DNA of 64,000 nt, taken from NCBI GenBank assembly GCA_028023455.1, contig JAQFVV010012975.1, positions 62,001 to 126,000 of the forward strand, in the 5' to 3' direction. Below are positions 60,303 to 64,000 of the stretch, piece after piece; the stretch's first letter is position 1; the number at the start of each line of letters is the position of its first letter. The translations under genes were made by a program, and so were the position numbers. Under the pieces are notes generated by a model, which worked only from the letters and a program-made list of their open reading frames with translations, was not told where the DNA came from and searched no databases. This DNA is from Epiperipatus broadwayi. Taxonomy: Eukaryota > Onychophora > Udeonychophora > Euonychophora > Peripatidae.

Positions 60303-60511
60303 ATACAGTCAGCAAATGTTAGGATTAATGAATTGTGGGATATTTAAATCGACATGTGTTTCTGGTTGGTAATAGATGATTCCATTTTGAAAGTTGAGTT
60401 GAAAATGATTATGAATATAATCGAAAATATTTCTTTATGAGTTTTTATTGAGTTTTTATTTACATTGTATTATAAATTGTTTACCGTTGTTTGGAATATA
60501 TTTAAGTTTTG

Positions 60512-60512
<1 letters not shown>
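60300..60512 (+). mobile_element. Extreme 5'-truncated PLE (last 13 codons plus 3' UTR)
   Basis: 60306-60347 translates QSANVRINELWDI-stop, the C-terminus of the PLE family (compare QTANIKINELWEN and QSANIKTTELWEI in the other copies). About 165 bp of 3' UTR follow, then (TA)n. It is a different subfamily from the other three loci. (TA)n lies on both sides. Confidence 0.75.

Positions 60513-60541
<29 letters not shown>
60513..60541. repeat. (TA)n array downstream of the PLE fragment
   Basis: 29 bp of TA repeats. Confidence 0.95.
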
Positions 60542-60543
<2 letters not shown>

Positions 60544-60544
60544 T

Positions 60545-62700
60545 TAATAAATCATGAATAGAAACTGCATTTGATTGTCATTATATTAATAGTAACAATG
60601 TACTTAATATTATTGATATTTAAGCTTTTAAAAAAATACACTTTCATTTCATAGATATTTTTCACGTTCTAATTAAGTAATGTTTGAAAAAATTATGAAT
60701 TGAAAGAACATGCATTCACACACACTGAAATTATATAGTCTTTATAAATTTTATAATATCATAATTTCATTAAAACTTTTCATAGATTTTTTTTTAGTTA
60801 GTAATGAACAGTTTGTATCTCTGTGAATTAAAAACAAATTACACATTTATGAAATGACTAGAAAACAAATTCCGCTAATATAATAAAAATGAGGCTAATA
60901 AAATGAGCGAAAAAATATTATAATAAAGATCTATCAAATATCACAATAGAAAAAATATGTTTATTTATATTTTATTTTATTTAAAACTTAATTGGCTTAT
61001 ATTAACATATTGATCTTATAGAAATTTTAATATTTTATTTATGATGAAGCATAAGATTTAATAAACAAATTTTTTGTGAATTTCAAATGCACGTAATCTA
61101 TTTTGAATAGATATAATTCCAAACTGACATTAGGTTTTGATTCACAACATTATATTTTGTATAGCTGTTATTTTAAATTGAAAATTAACATCAGAATTGT
61201 TTCTTATAATGCCTAGTTTAAAGAGTACAATTATGTGTAAGAAGTACAGTTTCAATTTATTTATTGTATGATTTTTATGTGAAATCTTTTAATAATTTTT
61301 TGCTATGCTCATAGATCATAATTAACCCTTTTTTTCTGTAAATAATCACTAGTTGTAATTATTATTAGAAATTATTTTAACTTACTTTTCAAACAAATTT
61401 CATTAAAAACATAAGTTAAAAAATAGCATTATTTAGAAGAAATCAAAATAAAAGTCTTCTGTTGAAATCTCTAATGAAAATAAATTGAATGAAAAAATAT
61501 CCAAAAATTTTTAAGTTCAAGACAAATTTTATTAAAGCATAAACTTAAATGATTAATTAAAAAAAACATCATTTGAAAAATTAGAATTCAACTTTTAGTT
61601 GCTATAAAAAGCAACAAAAATAATAATTATTTTATCAGAAGTATATTTTATTTGATATCAGCAAATATTCCGATGACTTTTTTTTTGTTAAAGTAATATA
61701 TTAAGATAATATGTAAATGTCACATATTTATTAAAAAATCAATTTTTAATAATTTTATGGAAATAATAGATTAAAAAATACAAATTTTTGTTTTATATTT
61801 AAAAACATAAAAAACTCAGAATGAACAATTGCTCCTGCAAATAAGAACATATTCTCTCTATTGCCTGTTTGAATCATTAAAAAAATACTGCCATCTAATT
61901 ATTTTAGTTAGGATTAAATTATTACTTTTAGTAAATATTAAAATCACTCAGATATTTTAATCAAACCTTGTATCATAAACTGGTTCAAATACATTCTCAT
62001 TATTGAGAAGGGATTAATAATATTATATGTGAAATAATTTGGTAGTATTAATATATTACCAAAAATGGATCATCATATTATACCAATAATGATTGGTATC
62101 AAGTAAGATTACACAAATTAAGAATGATACTGATAATTATAATATATAATTATGAATTTAAATTAAGCAGTATTAATAATTATGTTATATAATTAAAAAA
62201 AAACACTCATAATTAAAATAGGGTATGTATATTTAGTATAAAGCTATTAAATGCAGTAAATTGAAATAAATTAATTTCACTCATTTTCTAAGATTGTATT
62301 CAACTCTTTATTAAACAGACTTTAGAATCAGTGAATATAAAATGTAATTTAATTCAGAAGTTCACAACCTCTCGTGAATAACTTGTAATCTAATTTATAA
62401 TTGTAAAGTTAAGTGTGAGTCATTTCACTAAACTTTTAAACAAGCAAAAATGTATTATATATAAAATTAAATGTAGCAGCACTAAATAATATAAAGTATG
62501 ACAGAAATTCCAAACTTTATTATGCTGTTTAATATCTGAGGCAAAACTCTCTGCTATCAAATGTTATGAATAAAATAGAATCAAGTAAATCCATTGTCAA
62601 GATGTTATTATATTTATGTAGACAATATCATCAGTAAATGTAAAATTTAGCTTAAAAACATAAATTAATATTTAAATGAGATATTTATTTTATATAGCGA
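60545..62700. other. AT-rich stretch without recognisable gene
   Basis: Nothing recognised on either strand. Confidence 0.5.
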
Positions 62701-62717
62701 TATGTTAATGAATTGTA

Positions 62718-62782
62718 ATAAACTAATGATCAACTTTTCAAGATAATGCACATGCACTTTATGAATCTGATCATTAGTTTAT
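62718..62782. repeat. 15-bp perfect inverted repeat, 35-bp loop
   Basis: ATAAACTAATGATCA (62718-62732) and TGATCATTAGTTTAT (62768-62782). Possibly a tiny MITE or chance hairpin. Confidence 0.75.
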
Positions 62783-63013
62783 AAAATAATATTCAAAAAT
62801 GGTATTTATGTACATTTCAGTTGATTTAAATTTTATACTCATTGATATTAGTGACTCTCTCAGTATCTATACAAGATTTTGGAAAATTAATACAATGGTT
62901 TTTTTTTTGCTGTTGTTGTGTTTGATAATTTTGACATTGATAATATTACATCATAGAGCCAATAAACATCACGTGACCACCACCTCTTATGCTTGTGTAT
63001 AACTGTTGTTAAA

Positions 63014-63137
63014 AAGGCAAAACTCACAATACGTATTGGATGACTAGGCACTAGATGGGGATTTTATGCACAAGCCTTCTGGCATCCATTGATTACTCTA
63101 GCTTGCTGTGTGTGGCAATACATATAGTGAGTTTTGT
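63014..63137. mobile_element. Possible ~120-bp MITE
   Basis: CAAAACTCACAATACGTATTG and its imperfect complement (CAATACATATAGTGAGTTTTG, 63116-63136) form ~22-bp terminal inverted repeats around a less AT-rich centre. Target duplications are not clear. Confidence 0.4.
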
Positions 63138-64000
63138 CTGTTTTTACATCCTATAGAAAAGTAAAAATTTATTGTCTCTATATTACTTCAAATTATTTGT
63201 GCTGATTAATTTAACTATATATGTATAATACCATGTTGATTACTTACTAGATTATTAATAACATATGGATTTTACAAACATTTTTACAGAGAGAACCCAT
63301 TATAATGTATCATTGATGCATCAATGCCAAATCACTGGTATTTAATAATTACATTAATTAAAAAGTCAGAACATAAAAAATACATTATAAGCATTTACAA
63401 GTGCAGATTGTTGTACAAATTATAAATTAAAATGCTCCAATATTAAAATAATAGTGCATTAAAATAGATATTATTCCAGTCACATTTATAATAAAGTGAT
63501 GTTCTTTAGAAGAATATACTATATATGATAAATTTTAACAGCTACTAAAAACTAAATTTGCTAATTTGCATCTTCAGTATTGTCATATTACTGAAGCATA
63601 CAATTATTTTAAGGACATTGTTTTGAATACAAACAAACCTATTCTTGGATTCACTCAAAAATATTATCTGAATATTTTTTGTTGATTGCATTTGGATCTT
63701 TTCCAATTGCCCAAAACTATTTATATTTTTTTTCTATCACTCTTTTGGCACAAATCATCCTTACATTAGAGGAAGTGAAATTACAACCTGTAGTGAGTTT
63801 GTGATCAAGGAAAAATGATTTTATAATTCATTACTCTGTTTTTCTGTGATGTATAAGCATATATCCTGGGTAATTCTCATAGATCTATTCACTTATACAG
63901 AACTACAAATTGGGGCACTGCATGCAATTTTGTAAACAACTTGAGAGGCATGCTCCACTGGCATTTTATCTTTTGAATTATGAAATAAGCTCTTTCGTGA

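Overview
The window is very AT-rich animal DNA with no intact host gene that I can recognise. It is an accumulation of transposable elements and (TA)n microsatellites. An animal source is suggested by a ribosomal protein L6 retrocopy, Penelope-like, RTE and L1/Tx1-like retroelements, tRNA-derived SINE pieces, and splice- and poly(A)-type signals. I cannot name the phylum with confidence. All identifications come from reading motifs; no database search was run.

Layout. 0.35-6 kb: a decayed L1/Tx1-like LINE on the minus strand (ORF1 zinc knuckle, endonuclease, RT, C-terminal region), ended by a (TATC)n array. 8.6-8.85 kb: a MITE with long inverted repeats and TA flanks. 9.75 kb: a tRNA-like SINE head. 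11.1-12.7 kb: two head-to-head Penelope-like element (PLE) copies forming a palindrome between (TA)n arrays. 12.7-15.25 kb: a (TA)n-bounded block with two minisatellites. 15.35-18.1 kb: a decayed RTE-clade LINE (minus). 20.8-22.2 kb: two weak candidate exons (minus). 23.2-25.4 kb: a 2.2-kb LTR with a 13-nt primer-binding-site stub. 25.4-30.6 kb: gene-free. 31.4-37.0 kb: an LTR retroelement with 1.6-kb LTRs, one intact coiled-coil ORF and no pol. 37.4-38.2 kb: a second RTE remnant. 39.4-42.0 kb: an intact PLE encoding reverse transcriptase plus GIY-YIG endonuclease, flanked by ~105-bp direct repeats. 42.1-45.1 kb: a ~3-kb PLE palindrome. 45.7-49.5 kb: repeat families. 49.6-55.8 kb: two diverged 2.7-kb direct repeats, probably older relatives of the 31-kb LTR element. 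56.2-57.0 kb: the RPL6 retrocopy. 59.9-60.5 kb: a fold-back repeat, then a tiny PLE 3' end between two (TA)n arrays. The rest is featureless AT-rich sequence.

Three themes stand out. First, PLEs of at least three subfamilies lie next to (TA)n, and two of the loci share the same hairpin-like inverted geometry. Second, several (TA)n tracts are bracketed by short perfect inverted copies of unique sequence. Third, one PLE arm contains a 14-nt match to an Illumina adapter exactly where its partner arm disagrees, so some structures at (TA)n tracts may be assembly artefacts. The biological and artefact readings are kept apart below.
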